Positions 47,338 to 55,019 of a DNA stretch of 64,000 nt are shown one piece after another. Below the pieces are notes generated by a model that worked only from the letters and a program-made list of their open reading frames with translations, was not told where the DNA came from and did no database searches. Location: contig NZ_CP154468.1 in the NCBI RefSeq assembly GCF_039545455.1, positions 744,001 to 808,000 on the forward strand, read 5' to 3'. Numbering within the stretch: position 1 is the first letter of the stretch; every line of letters begins with the position of its first letter. The position numbers and the translations under genes were made by a program. Source of the DNA: Brucella sp. BE17 (GTDB lineage: Bacteria; Pseudomonadota; Alphaproteobacteria; Rhizobiales; Rhizobiaceae).

Positions 47338-49674
47338 ATGTCAAACGCCACCATCGCTACCGCCACGCTGGGCGTGCCGCGCATCGGCCGCCATCGCGAA
47401 CTTAAATTCGCGCTTGAATCCTACTGGTCGGGCAAGAGCGACGCATCGCAGCTCCTGGATACGGCAAAAGCGCTCAGAGCCGCCAACTGGCTCGAGCAGA
47501 AACAAAGCGGTATCACAAAAATTCCATCGAATGATTTCTCGCTCTATGACCATGTGCTCGATACGGTCGCCATGGTGGGTGCCATTCCATCCCGTTATGG
47601 CTGGACCGGCGGAGAGGTCTCACTCGACACTTATTTTGCCATGGCACGTGGGCTCGAAGGTGAAGCTCCATCCTGCGGCCATAACCATCACGAGCACAGC
47701 TCTTCAGGTGTGACCGCAATGGAAATGACCAAATGGTTCGACACAAATTATCATTATTTGGTGCCGGAACTGGCAGACGATCAGGAGTTCGCGCTCTCAA
47801 GCACCAAAATTCTAGATCATTTTCTGGAAGCCAAGGCGCTAGGTGTCCATACGCGCCCTGTTCTACTTGGCCCTGTGACATTGCTGAAACTCGCCAAACC
47901 GACGACGCCGGGCTCCAACCCGCTTACGCTGTTGCCGAAACTGTTGCCGGTCTATGTGCAAATTCTGCAAAAGCTGGCAGGCGCTGGCGCAGACTGGGTG
48001 CAGATCGACGAACCCGCACTTGTTCTGGACTTGATCCCCAACGAACTGGCGGCCTATGAACTCGCATACAGGCACCTGGCATCTGACGCCCACCCAAAAA
48101 TCATGTTGACGACCTATTTCGGCGCGCTTGGCAACAATCTCGATACGGCCCTGTTACTGCCCGTAGCAGGACTGCATGTCGATCTGGTCCGTGCGCCGGA
48201 ACAGCTTGCAGACATCGCTGCAAAGATAAGTCCTGAACAGGTTTTGTCACTTGGCGTTATCGACGGACGCAATATTTGGCGCTCCGATCTCGTTTCGATC
48301 ATCGACCGGATAAAGCCGATCTTCGAGCAGCGCGGTTCCCATGCAATCGAGATTGCGCCATCCTGCTCGCTTCTGCATGTGCCGATTGATCTGGATCTCG
48401 AAGATGCGCTCGACGCGGATTTAAAAAGCTGGCTTGCCTTCGCCAAGCAGAAGATCGATGAACTGACCGTTCTTGGCAAGGCGCTGGCGTCGGGAAAAAA
48501 CACCGTGCTGCCGCAACTGGAAATTGCAAGCGAGGCCATCGTCGCACGAAAAGCGTCCACAAAGGTGCACGACAAGAATGTCGAAAAGCGCATCGGCTCC
48601 ATCGATCAATCCATGCTGCGCCGCACTGGCGCTTTTGCCGAGCGCCAGAGACTTCAAAGCGAAAAACTCGGCCTGCCGCGTTTTCCGACTACCACCATCG
48701 GCTCCTTTCCGCAGACGCCTGAAGTTCGCAAGGCACGCGCCGCCCATAACAGGGGTGAGCTCGGCGACAGTGATTACGAGGCCTTCCTCCGCACCGAAAC
48801 CGAAGCAGCCATCCGCTGGCAGGAAGAAATCGGTCTTGATGTGCTCGTGCATGGTGAATTCGAGCGCAACGACATGGTGCAATATTTCGGGGAGAAACTC
48901 TCCGGCTTCGCCTTTACCAAACATGCCTGGGTGCAGAGCTACGGCTCGCGCTATGTGCGCCCACCGATCATTTTCGGCGATGTTTCTCGGCCTCAACCGA
49001 TGACGGTCGGCTGGTGGCGCTATGCCCAGTCTCTGACCGCCCGTCCCGTCAAAGGCATGCTGACCGGGCCGGTCACAATCCTGAACTGGTCATTCGTCCG
49101 CGACGATATTCCTCGTGCTGCCACCTGCCGCCAGATTGCGCTCGCCATCCACGACGAGGTCAGCGATCTGGAAAAAGCGGGGGCGGCAATGATCCAGATC
49201 GACGAGGCGGCCTTGCGGGAAGGCCTGCCCTTGCGGCGGTCGGAATGGAAGACCTATCTCGACTGGGCGGTTGAATCTTTCCGTATCTGTTCAAGCGGCG
49301 TGGTCGATCAAACCCAGATCCACACCCATATGTGCTATTCGGAATTCAACGACATCATCGACGCGATTGCGGCCATGGATGCGGATGTGATTTCCATTGA
49401 GACCTCGCGCTCACGCATGGAACTGCTTGATGCATTCAACGCGTTCAAGTATCCAAACGAGATCGGGCCCGGCGTCTATGACATTCATTCGCCACGCGTA
49501 CCGGACGTAAGCGAGATGACCGATCTTTTATCACTGGCCCGCAAGAGGCTTTCCGATAACCAGATTTGGGTTAATCCAGATTGTGGCTTGAAAACGCGCA
49601 AATGGGATGAAGTCCGCCCTGCTCTTGTCAATATGGTGGCTGCAGCCAAGGCTCTACGTGCTACGCTGGGCTGA
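47338..49674 (+). CDS. metE: Cobalamin-independent methionine synthase
   Basis: 778 aa. Transfers a methyl group from 5-methyltetrahydrofolate polyglutamate to homocysteine without B12. The N-terminal domain starts ATLGVPRIGRHRELKFALE; the C-terminal catalytic domain shows TTTIGSFPQTPEVRKAR and the zinc ligands HMCYSEF (His and Cys) and CGLKTR. Length is normal. The gene has a full cobalamin riboswitch in its leader, the usual way to shut off MetE when B12-dependent MetH can work. A hairpin follows after the stop (49693-49716). Confidence 0.97.
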   Translation: MSNATIATATLGVPRIGRHRELKFALESYWSGKSDASQLLDTAKALRAANWLEQKQSGITKIPSNDFSLYDHVLDTVAMVGAIPSRYGWTGGEVSLDTYFAMARGLEGEAPSCGHNHHEHSSSGVTAMEMTKWFDTNYHYLVPELADDQEFALSSTKILDHFLEAKALGVHTRPVLLGPVTLLKLAKPTTPGSNPLTLLPKLLPVYVQILQKLAGAGADWVQIDEPALVLDLIPNELAAYELAYRHLASDAHPKIMLTTYFGALGNNLDTALLLPVAGLHVDLVRAPEQLADIAAKISPEQVLSLGVIDGRNIWRSDLVSIIDRIKPIFEQRGSHAIEIAPSCSLLHVPIDLDLEDALDADLKSWLAFAKQKIDELTVLGKALASGKNTVLPQLEIASEAIVARKASTKVHDKNVEKRIGSIDQSMLRRTGAFAERQRLQSEKLGLPRFPTTTIGSFPQTPEVRKARAAHNRGELGDSDYEAFLRTETEAAIRWQEEIGLDVLVHGEFERNDMVQYFGEKLSGFAFTKHAWVQSYGSRYVRPPIIFGDVSRPQPMTVGWWRYAQSLTARPVKGMLTGPVTILNWSFVRDDIPRAATCRQIALAIHDEVSDLEKAGAAMIQIDEAALREGLPLRRSEWKTYLDWAVESFRICSSGVVDQTQIHTHMCYSEFNDIIDAIAAMDADVISIETSRSRMELLDAFNAFKYPNEIGPGVYDIHSPRVPDVSEMTDLLSLARKRLSDNQIWVNPDCGLKTRKWDEVRPALVNMVAAAKALRATLG

Positions 49675-49692
49675 TGAAACATGACAAACTGT

Positions 49693-49716
49693 CCCGCTTT
49701 GCTCATGCAAAGCGGG
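49693..49716 (+). terminator. Hairpin after metE
   Basis: CCCGCTTTGC (49693-49702), loop TCAT, GCAAAGCGGG (49707-49716), a perfect 10-bp stem 18 bp past the stop codon. No immediate T run. The remaining 214 bp up to rpiB contain no gene that I can support. Confidence 0.6.
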
Positions 49717-49930
49717 GCATCGCAGATTATTTTACTTCACATAAAGTGCATGCGAGCGCTGCAGATGCCGTAGCAGGGCGGCTTTCGGCAAAGACCCAAT
49801 CGCCTGCCCTTATCTCAAGGGCCTGTTGATTGGCCGCTCTATCTGGAAGGTGGAAGGCTATCTTGATAGCCTCGACAAATGTGCGCGCAAGATACAATAA
49901 ATCCCAAATCCGCCAACAAGGAGTAGAATC

Positions 49931-50386
49931 ATGAAAATTGCAGTAGCGGGCGACAGCGCCGGTGAAGGCCTCTCAAAAATTCTGGCCGATTATCTCAAGG
50001 ATCGTTTTGAGGTTTCTGAAATCTCGCACACGGACGCCGGACCGGATGCATTTTATGCCAACCTTTCCGATCGGGTTGCCTCCGCCGTTCTTGATGGCAC
50101 CTATGACCGCGCTATTCTGGTTTGCGGCACCGGTATCGGCGTTTGCATTGCTGCCAACAAGGTTCCCGGCATTCGCGCTGCATTGACCCATGATACCTAT
50201 TCGGCAGAACGTGCAGCACTGTCTAACAATGCCCAGATCATCACCATGGGCGCACGCGTGATCGGTTCGGAAGTCGCCAAGACAATTGCTGATGCCTTCC
50301 TCGCGCGGACATTTGATGAAAAGGGCCGTTCGACTGGCAATGTAGACGCCATTAACGCAGTCGATGCTAAATATAACGCACGTTAA
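49931..50386 (+). CDS. rpiB: RpiB/LacA-LacB family sugar-phosphate isomerase
   Basis: 151 aa. Opens [14 protein letters not shown] and contains [21 protein letters not shown] (the catalytic Cys of the family lies in CGTGIG). Ribose-5-phosphate or allose-6-phosphate isomerase activity is typical; in Brucella a close homologue (EryI) isomerises erythrose-4-phosphate in erythritol catabolism. No ery genes flank this one, so it is a stand-alone copy of uncertain substrate. Strong ribosome-binding site (AAGGAG). Ends before a nested hairpin at 50408. Confidence 0.87.
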   Translation: MKIAVAGDSAGEGLSKILADYLKDRFEVSEISHTDAGPDAFYANLSDRVASAVLDGTYDRAILVCGTGIGVCIAANKVPGIRAALTHDTYSAERAALSNNAQIITMGARVIGSEVAKTIADAFLARTFDEKGRSTGNVDAINAVDAKYNAR

Positions 50387-50407
50387 TTCGTTTCCGTACA
50401 TGTTTCC

Positions 50408-50443
50408 TGCACACGGGCGCAGCAGCGTCTACGCTCGTGTGCA
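50408..50443 (+). terminator. Nested hairpin after rpiB
   Basis: TGCACACG (50408-50415) pairs with CGTGTGCA (50436-50443), enclosing AGCGT-CT-ACGCT (50424-50435). It is 22 bp past the rpiB stop. No T run follows, so termination is plausible but not certain. Confidence 0.5.
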
Positions 50444-50547
50444 TGTCTGGCTTTCAAACAATTGCCGGAAATTCTTTCAAAACCGGATTGAACCAAATTG
50501 CATGAGCCGCGTTTATTTAACGTTCGTTAACCATAACGGAGGCTGTC

Positions 50548-50628
50548 ATGCTCTGGTACTATAAATTGGAAAGCGCTTTTGCCGCCACATTCGTCATCGG
50601 CGCGGCTCTCACCTTCTGGTGGATGTAA
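50548..50628 (+). CDS. Very small single-span membrane protein (26 aa)
   Basis: 26 codons starting at an ATG preceded by GGAGG at a 5-base spacing, an excellent ribosome-binding site. The peptide begins MLWYYKLESA and continues with about 17 hydrophobic residues to the end (FAATFVIGAALTFWW), so it would be a single membrane helix with a short N-terminal head. The stop is directly followed by a terminator-like hairpin. No family recognised; size and layout resemble accessory subunits of respiratory or transport complexes. Another micro-ORF follows 64 bp later. Confidence 0.6.
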   Translation: MLWYYKLESAFAATFVIGAALTFWWM

Positions 50629-50651
50629 AGCGGATCGTTCCGCTTCGTTTT
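50628..50651 (+). terminator. Hairpin between the two micro-ORFs
   Basis: AAGCGGA (50628-50634), loop TCGT, TCCGCTT (50639-50645) then CGTTTT. It begins on the last base of the first micro-ORF's stop codon. It may partly terminate or stabilise the upstream message. Confidence 0.55.
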
Positions 50652-50692
50652 CCGACGCATTTATTTACAATCTAAAACGGAAAGGGTGCACA

Positions 50693-50785
50693 ATGGAGTG
50701 GCTCCAATGGGCAGGCTATGCCCTGATCGCTTTCATGCCTGCAATTATTCTCGGCCTCACCTTTGTTGAAAAAGGTCGGATTTGA
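50693..50785 (+). CDS. Very small single-span membrane protein (30 aa)
   Basis: 30 codons beginning MEWLQWAGYA and continuing with LIAFMPAIILGLTFV, then the basic/acidic tail EKGRI: a single transmembrane helix with a charged C-terminus. The ATG has GGAAAGGG about 6 bases upstream. A strong terminator follows at 50836. It is too short for usual gene finders. No homologue recalled. With the preceding 26-aa gene it may form a two-gene unit for small membrane subunits. Confidence 0.6.
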   Translation: MEWLQWAGYALIAFMPAIILGLTFVEKGRI

Positions 50786-50835
50786 CAGGCAATGAGCACA
50801 TCAATCAAATGCGAATACATTAGAATTAAATAGCG

Positions 50836-50871
50836 CGCTTCGGTCTGATATGAAAGGGCCGAAGCGTTTTT
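50836..50871 (+). terminator. Strong terminator after the micro-ORFs
   Basis: CGCTTCGG (50836-50843) and CCGAAGCG (50859-50866) followed by TTTTT: an 8-bp GC-rich stem and a T run. It closes the transcript carrying the 30-aa gene, which supports that gene being real. Confidence 0.88.
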
Positions 50872-50961
50872 GAGTATAATTGATATTTTTAAAAAAACCA
50901 CTTTTTCCTCTCCCGGTGTTCTTCATGCTTTGTGCTGGCATTTTTGTAATTTCGGATGACT

Positions 50962-50988
50962 TTCGTGTATGCAACGCATATGCACGAA
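50962..50988. promoter_or_regulatory. Imperfect palindrome upstream of the Ldh-family gene
   Basis: TTCGTGTATGC (50962-50972) and GCATATGCACGAA (50976-50988) are inverted repeats apart from a two-base insertion. They lie 41 bp before the reductase start and resemble GntR/FadR-type operators in layout. No regulator gene is adjacent. Confidence 0.4.
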
Positions 50989-51029
50989 TAAACGAAATCA
51001 AGAATTTTCTGGCATGAAAGGATATCATC

Positions 51030-52061
51030 ATGAGCGAAGCCATCCTGCTAACGGTCGATCATCTCTTTGAACTTGCCAGCGATATCTTCCGCAAAGCCGG
51101 GTTGAGTGAAGCCCATGCCCAATCGGTTGCCCGTACAATCGTTGCGGCAGAACGGGACGGCTGCAAATCGCATGGCGTATACCGCATCGAGGGATGCCTG
51201 CGCACCATTAAGAGCGGCAAGGTCGTGCCCGACGCCGTGCCGATGTTGACAGTGGATGAAAGCGCGGTCGTGCGCGTCGACGCCAAGGGTGGCTTTGCCA
51301 ATTTGGCCTTTGAAACCGGAACACCGGCCCTTGTGGAACGTACCCGCCAACTTGGGCTCGCCGCCCTCGTCATCAATGATTGCACGCATTTTGCAGCGTT
51401 GTGGCCCGAGGTTGAAGTGCTGGCGCAATCAGGCCTGTCTGCCATTGCCATGTGCCCAAGCTATGCCACGGTCGCGCCTGCAGGCGGCACAAAACCGCTG
51501 CTCGGCACCAATCCTTTTGCGTTTGGCTGGCCGCGCCCCGGTGAAAATCCCTATGTCTTCGATTTTGCAACCAGCGTTGCAGCGCGCGGCGAACTCGAAC
51601 TCTACCGTCGTGCTGGAAAGCCTCTGCCGGAAGGCTGGGCGATCGACGCGGATGGCAACCCCACCACCGATCCTGAAGCAGCGCTCGAAGGCGCGATGCT
51701 TCCATTCGGCGGCCATAAGGGCTCAGCCATTTCAACGATGATCGAACTGCTGGCTGGTTCTATGATCGGCGATTTCAACAGTCCCGAAGCGCTCGAATTT
51801 TTGGGAACCACCACCATTGCGCCCCGCCATGGCGAGTTGATCATCGCCTTCGATCCCGCGCGTATGGCGGGCGGACGTGGCAATCCACTCCAGCATGGCG
51901 AAGCATTGATCGAAGCCATTGTTGGACAGGGTGCTCGCCTTCCCTCACAGCGTCGGTTCGCGGCGCGCAGCGTATCACTTGCCAAAGGCATTTCGCTGAA
52001 CCAAGCCGAAATGTCCCAACTAGACATGCTGCGCGAAAAGGGACTGGATGCAGTCGCCTAA
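51030..52061 (+). CDS. Ldh-family NAD(P)H-dependent oxidoreductase
   Basis: 343 aa malate/L-lactate dehydrogenase-superfamily protein (the fold unlike classic MDH). Motifs: RDGCKSHGVYRIEGCL near the N-terminus with the catalytic His, then GTNPFAFGWPRP and MLPFGGHKGSAISTMIELLAG. Some members reduce delta1-piperideine-2-carboxylate or delta1-pyrroline-2-carboxylate in lysine/hydroxyproline breakdown; the substrate here is unknown. AAAGGA seven bases before the ATG. Convergent with the NAGGN peptidase gene, 3 bp away. Confidence 0.87.
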   Translation: MSEAILLTVDHLFELASDIFRKAGLSEAHAQSVARTIVAAERDGCKSHGVYRIEGCLRTIKSGKVVPDAVPMLTVDESAVVRVDAKGGFANLAFETGTPALVERTRQLGLAALVINDCTHFAALWPEVEVLAQSGLSAIAMCPSYATVAPAGGTKPLLGTNPFAFGWPRPGENPYVFDFATSVAARGELELYRRAGKPLPEGWAIDADGNPTTDPEAALEGAMLPFGGHKGSAISTMIELLAGSMIGDFNSPEALEFLGTTTIAPRHGELIIAFDPARMAGGRGNPLQHGEALIEAIVGQGARLPSQRRFAARSVSLAKGISLNQAEMSQLDMLREKGLDAVA

Positions 52062-52063
52062 GC

Positions 52064-53224
52064 CTAATCGGTCGGCCCGTCCCCGGGCCGCAAAACCTGT
52101 TCGGCCTGTGTCGACTTTTGGTGCGTGAAACCCTTGAGACCAGGTGCGGTTTCTTCCGCGTCGCGTTTGATCTCGACGGGGCTCATCGCATAATGAACGG
52201 CAAGAGATGCAATGGAAGTCAGCGCGCTTGAGTGAATGCGCTCATAGCCGTGCGATGCATCGACACCGAAGGCCAGAAGCGCTGTGCGCACATCATGTCC
52301 CGCCACGACCGCCGATGCGGCATCGGAGCGATAATAGCGAAAAACATCCTTCTGCACCGGAATATCGTTTTCCAGGCAGAGATCGAACAGTTTCTTTGTC
52401 AGGTGATAATCGAACGGGCCGGTCTGATCGGCCATGGCTAGGGTGACGCCAAACTCCGACGAATTTTGCCCGTCAGCACTGGTGCCATTATCGATGGCGA
52501 CCAGCGAGGCCATGTCAGGTACCACAACCGCCGAGGCACCAACCCCCACTTCCTCACCGATCGTAAACAACCAGTAGGTATCGACCGGCGTTTGAGCATT
52601 CACCCTCTGCATGGCTTCAAGCGCTGCAAGCATAATGGCAACGCCCGCCTTGTCGTCGAGATGGCGCGAGATGATGAAGCCATTATCGATGAATTCAGGT
52701 GTCGGATCGACCGCGACGATATCACCGACATCAATGCCAAGCTGGACAAGATCATCCTTGTTGCGGGCAAGCGCATCAACGCGCAGTTCGACGTGCCGCC
52801 ATCCAACGGGCTGTGTATCGACCTCATCATTGAAGGTGTGGCCGGATGCTTTCAATGGCAGGATCGAGCCTCGATAAATGCCCCTGGACGAGAAAATAGA
52901 CACGCGTGCGCCCTCAGCAAAACGCGCCGACCAGTTGCCAATCGAAACCAGTTCAAGCCGCCCGTTGTCTTTGAGATATTTGACCTGCGCGCCCAATGTG
53001 TCGACATGCGAGACGATGCCGCGCGCCGGGCGCTCGGAGAGGCCCGATCGTCGTGCGCGGATCGCACCGCGCCGCGTCAGCATCACATCAAGGCCAAGCG
53101 CTTCGAGCTCATGGGCAACATAGTGCACCACTTCATCGGTGAAGCCTGTCGGGCTTGGTATCGCAAGCAGGGCTTTAAGCCGCTCGATGAGATAATCCTG
53201 ATTAATGGAAATCAAACCATGCAT
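52064..53224 (-). CDS. M42-family peptidase of the NAGGN osmoprotectant system
   Basis: 386 aa co-catalytic metallopeptidase of the M42 type: SHVDTLGAQV (first metal His-x-Asp), HLDDKAGVAIML (bridging Asp), GEEVG (general base Glu pair) and later SHGYERIH. It is the third cistron of the operon asnO-ngg-M42, and such clusters are recognised as an N-acetylglutaminylglutamine amide system in which this peptidase is conserved but its exact job is not settled (turnover of NAGGN is a plausible role). Starts 9 bp after the ngg stop. C-terminus has a charged extension. Confidence 0.9.
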   Translation of the reverse strand: MHGLISINQDYLIERLKALLAIPSPTGFTDEVVHYVAHELEALGLDVMLTRRGAIRARRSGLSERPARGIVSHVDTLGAQVKYLKDNGRLELVSIGNWSARFAEGARVSIFSSRGIYRGSILPLKASGHTFNDEVDTQPVGWRHVELRVDALARNKDDLVQLGIDVGDIVAVDPTPEFIDNGFIISRHLDDKAGVAIMLAALEAMQRVNAQTPVDTYWLFTIGEEVGVGASAVVVPDMASLVAIDNGTSADGQNSSEFGVTLAMADQTGPFDYHLTKKLFDLCLENDIPVQKDVFRYYRSDAASAVVAGHDVRTALLAFGVDASHGYERIHSSALTSIASLAVHYAMSPVEIKRDAEETAPGLKGFTHQKSTQAEQVLRPGDGPTD

Positions 53225-53233
53225 GATCCAGCC

Positions 53234-54994
53234 CTACCCCGCATATGAACCCAGTTGCGGAAACAAGCATTCAACGAAGCGCGCCGCAGTCGGGCGAGGT
53301 TCGTGATTGGCAAGGCCCGGGCGCTCATTGGCTTCCACAAAGATATAGTCCGGCTCTTCCGGGTCTTTGACCATGAAATCGATGCCGACCACCGGAATAT
53401 GGATAGCGCGTGCCGCCTTGCACGCCGCCTCGACCAAAGTTTCATGCACACTCGCCGTCACATCGTGGATGGTGCCGCCGGTGTGAAGATTGGCAGCCTT
53501 GCGCACCGTAATTTCACGGTGGTCGGCAAGCACGTCTTCAAGCGCCAATCCCTGCCCCTCAAGGCATCGTCTGGTTTCATCGTCGATGGGTATGCGGCTT
53601 TCGCCGCCCGTTGCTGCCAGACGGCGGCGCGATTGCCGTTCGATCAGCTTGCGGATTGTTGTACGCCCATCTCCGACCACACGCGGCGGACGGCGGACGG
53701 CGGCAGCCACCAGCTTGTAATCGATGATCACCAGCCGCAGGTCCTCGCCGTCAAAGCAGGCTTCCAGAAGCACTCGGTCGCAAACCGTTTTCGCACGTTT
53801 GATTGCGGCGCGCAGATCCTTCATCGTGGTGATGCCCACAGAAATTCCCCGCCCCTGCTCGCCACGTGCCGGTTTCACCACCAGTTTGCCGTGGCTTTCG
53901 AGAAAATCCTGCAAGGCACTTTCGTCCGCATCGGCGGAAATCTGTTGCGGTACGACGAGACCAGCCTTTTCCACGACGCGACGCGTCACCGCCTTGTCAT
54001 CGCAGATCGACATGGCAACACCTGAAGTCATTTCCGACAGGCTTTCACGGCAATGTACAGAACGTCCGGCATAGGAAAGACGAAAAAAACCGCCTTCAGC
54101 GTCGGTCACGTCTACCTGCACGCCACGGCGCATGGCTTCGTCTACGATTATGCGGGCATAGGGATTAAGTTCATCGACCGATTGCAATGGTGAGGCGAAA
54201 AACTTTTCATTGATCGCGTTCTTACATTTGATCGCGAATAGCGGAACGCGGCGAAATTTCAGCTTTTCATAAAGCCTGATGGCATTGTCATTGTCATGCA
54301 GCACCGACAGATCGACATGGCTCAAACCCCGTGCCTGAAAATGCTCGGCAAGTTTGCGCACCAGCTTTTCGCCGATACCGGGCTGGCGGGCTTGCGGGTG
54401 AACCGCCAGACACCAGAGTGAGGCACCTTGATCGGCGTCGCCGAACAGGCGCCGATGATTAAGCCCGGTCACTGTGCCGATCACTTCGCCGGTGGCGTCG
54501 TCCTGTGCCACGAAATAAGTGACGGCGCGATTGTCGCGATCCTCCGAGAAGAAATCGGGCCGCAACTGCACCATACCGCAGGCGGCATAGACACCGTTAA
54601 TGCCTTCGGCATCCGCTTCAGAAGCGGCGCGGCGAATGGTTACACCGCGTATGCGCCGACCGCCGGGGCGATAGGTTGCAAGTTCCAGCCGATAGGTGTG
54701 TGAGGGATCGAGGAATATTTCGTGCGGCGCCATCGACAAGAGCACATGCGGGTCGCTGGCATAGAACAAAATATCCCGGCTTGCGGGGGCTTCGGCACGC
54801 AACGCCTCGATAATTGCTTCATTGCTTTCAAAAGTCTGCGCAAATAGTAGCCGCCCCCAACCGCAATCGAGCGCCACATTGGTTTTGCGCTCGATATTGT
54901 CCTGCTCCTGATGAAAGCCTGCGCTTTCGGGGTTACGCAGGCGCGTCAGACGGTGCGAAAAGGCCCTCGTACCCTTGGTCTTTTGCCGCGTCAT
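53234..54994 (-). CDS. ngg: N-acetylglutaminylglutamine synthetase (GNAT plus ATP-grasp fusion)
   Basis: 586 aa. The first half carries a GNAT acetyltransferase region (about residues 120-285; LWCLAVHPQARQPGIGEKLVRKL, VLHDNDNAIRLYEKLKFRR). The second half (about 290-580) is an ATP-grasp ligase (KLVVKPARGEQGRGISVGI, IVVGIDFMVKDPEEPDYIFVEANERPG region). The fusion makes N-acetyl-glutaminylglutamine, the precursor of the NAGGN dipeptide osmoprotectant. The start is uncertain between 54994 (GAGGT upstream) and 55018 (AGGAGG upstream); both are in frame. Upstream is asnO, downstream the M42 peptidase. Confidence 0.92.
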   Translation of the reverse strand: MTRQKTKGTRAFSHRLTRLRNPESAGFHQEQDNIERKTNVALDCGWGRLLFAQTFESNEAIIEALRAEAPASRDILFYASDPHVLLSMAPHEIFLDPSHTYRLELATYRPGGRRIRGVTIRRAASEADAEGINGVYAACGMVQLRPDFFSEDRDNRAVTYFVAQDDATGEVIGTVTGLNHRRLFGDADQGASLWCLAVHPQARQPGIGEKLVRKLAEHFQARGLSHVDLSVLHDNDNAIRLYEKLKFRRVPLFAIKCKNAINEKFFASPLQSVDELNPYARIIVDEAMRRGVQVDVTDAEGGFFRLSYAGRSVHCRESLSEMTSGVAMSICDDKAVTRRVVEKAGLVVPQQISADADESALQDFLESHGKLVVKPARGEQGRGISVGITTMKDLRAAIKRAKTVCDRVLLEACFDGEDLRLVIIDYKLVAAAVRRPPRVVGDGRTTIRKLIERQSRRRLAATGGESRIPIDDETRRCLEGQGLALEDVLADHREITVRKAANLHTGGTIHDVTASVHETLVEAACKAARAIHIPVVGIDFMVKDPEEPDYIFVEANERPGLANHEPRPTAARFVECLFPQLGSYAG

Positions 54995-55019
54995 ATTTAC
55001 CTCACCGCGTTTATGCATG

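Noticed and set aside
49717..49930. Possible decayed gene between metE and rpiB
   Set aside because: Several open stretches exist but none gives a recognisable protein segment on either strand.
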